In this document: in pieces, positions 5,570 through 5,692 of the stretch
Layout: every line of letters begins with the position of its first letter
Numbering within the stretch: position 1 is the first letter of the stretch
DNA from: DASXTS01 sp036505275
Lineage (GTDB): Bacteria; Actinomycetota; Actinomycetes; Mycobacteriales; Pseudonocardiaceae
Reading direction: 5' to 3'
DNA: 5,692 bases
NCBI GenBank assembly: GCA_036505275.1
Contig: DASXTS010000274.1
Coordinates: 1-5,692, forward strand
The notes under the pieces: generated by a model
What the model saw: only the letters and a program-made list of their open reading frames with translations
Databases searched by the model: none
What the model was told of the DNA's origin: nothing
Translations under genes and position numbers: made by a program

Positions 5570-5692
5570 CGGGCCAGGCGCTGGGTCACTCGGACGGCGC
5601 GCTCGCGGAGCGCGGCGACGGCGCGGCTCGGATCGTCCGCTTCGTACACGGCGCTGCCGGCTACGAAGCAGTCCACGCCGGCCTCGGCGGCC
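5566..5692 (-). CDS. rpe: Ribulose-phosphate 3-epimerase, C-terminal end only
   Basis: Only the last 41 complete codons and the TGA are in the window; the 5' part lies beyond the right edge. The translation runs AAEAGVDCFVAGSAVYEADD, then PSRAVAALRERAVRVTQRLAR. The VDCFVAGSAVY segment is the conserved final strand and phosphate-binding loop of the Rpe TIM barrel, and the rest is the closing helix. The enzyme interconverts ribulose 5-phosphate and xylulose 5-phosphate in the pentose phosphate pathway. RibBA uses ribulose 5-phosphate, and rpe next to rib genes is common in actinobacteria. The stop overlaps the ribD GTG by 4 bases. Identification rests on a short segment but agrees with the context. 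Confidence 0.88.
   Translation of the reverse strand, partial: AAEAGVDCFVAGSAVYEADDPSRAVAALRERAVRVTQRLAR
5639..5669. repeat. 31-base imperfect hairpin in the end of rpe
   Basis: An 8-bp perfect outer stem (GCTTCGTA at 5639-5646 with TACGAAGC at 5662-5669) encloses a 2x2 mismatch, a 4-bp inner stem and a 3-base loop, so 12 of 14 positions pair. It lies inside coding sequence about 70 bases upstream of the ribD start. The pairing is seen directly; any function is speculative. Confidence 0.5.

Noticed and set aside
1..5692. FMN riboswitch inside the window
   Set aside because: No intergenic region exceeds 6 bases and I saw no RFN-like conserved leader. If one controls this operon it lies upstream of rpe.

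Overview
This is a very GC-rich stretch whose genes all lie on the minus strand. They are packed end to end with mostly GTG starts, which is typical of an actinobacterial chromosome. A member of the Pseudonocardiales or a relative is my guess from overall protein resemblance, but the sequence does not prove it. Transcription runs from the right edge (base 5692) to the left edge (base 1).

Layout in transcription order: the 3' end of rpe (ribulose-phosphate 3-epimerase; 5' part outside the window); ribD (deaminase/reductase); ribE (riboflavin synthase alpha subunit, also called ribC); ribBA (bifunctional DHBP synthase / GTP cyclohydrolase II); ribH (lumazine synthase); a two-helix membrane protein with a bacterial PH-like domain and a Pro/Glu/Arg repeat tail; a class-1-like dihydroorotate dehydrogenase family flavoprotein; and a Tat/lipobox Rieske-type iron-sulfur lipoprotein that runs off the left edge a few residues from its expected end. 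There is no intergenic stretch longer than 6 bases, so no room exists for an internal untranslated leader. No FMN riboswitch, tRNA, rRNA, CRISPR array or insertion sequence is visible; any riboswitch or promoter for the operon would lie upstream of rpe, outside the window.

The four rib genes encode every riboflavin-forming step except the dephosphorylation. RibBA makes both precursors: from GTP the pyrimidine, and from ribulose 5-phosphate the four-carbon unit. RibD converts the pyrimidine, RibH joins the two branches to lumazine, and RibE dismutates lumazine to riboflavin. Rpe interconverts ribulose 5-phosphate and xylulose 5-phosphate, so its position beside a ribulose-5-phosphate-consuming enzyme makes metabolic sense.

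Six of the seven gene junctions are 4-base stop/start overlaps (five GTGA, plus one ATGA). The seventh (ribD-ribE) is a 6-base gap with a Shine-Dalgarno sequence built into the upstream stop region. This coupling continues without a break into the three downstream genes, so they look like true operon members. The most interesting material is the downstream pair: a DHODH-like flavoprotein in which the usual active-site Lys appears to be Arg, and a Rieske lipoprotein with Cys-x3-His spacing in its second cluster motif and no disulfide cysteines. A dense cluster of palindromes at the 5' end of ribD and a long hairpin at the end of rpe are also worth a look.
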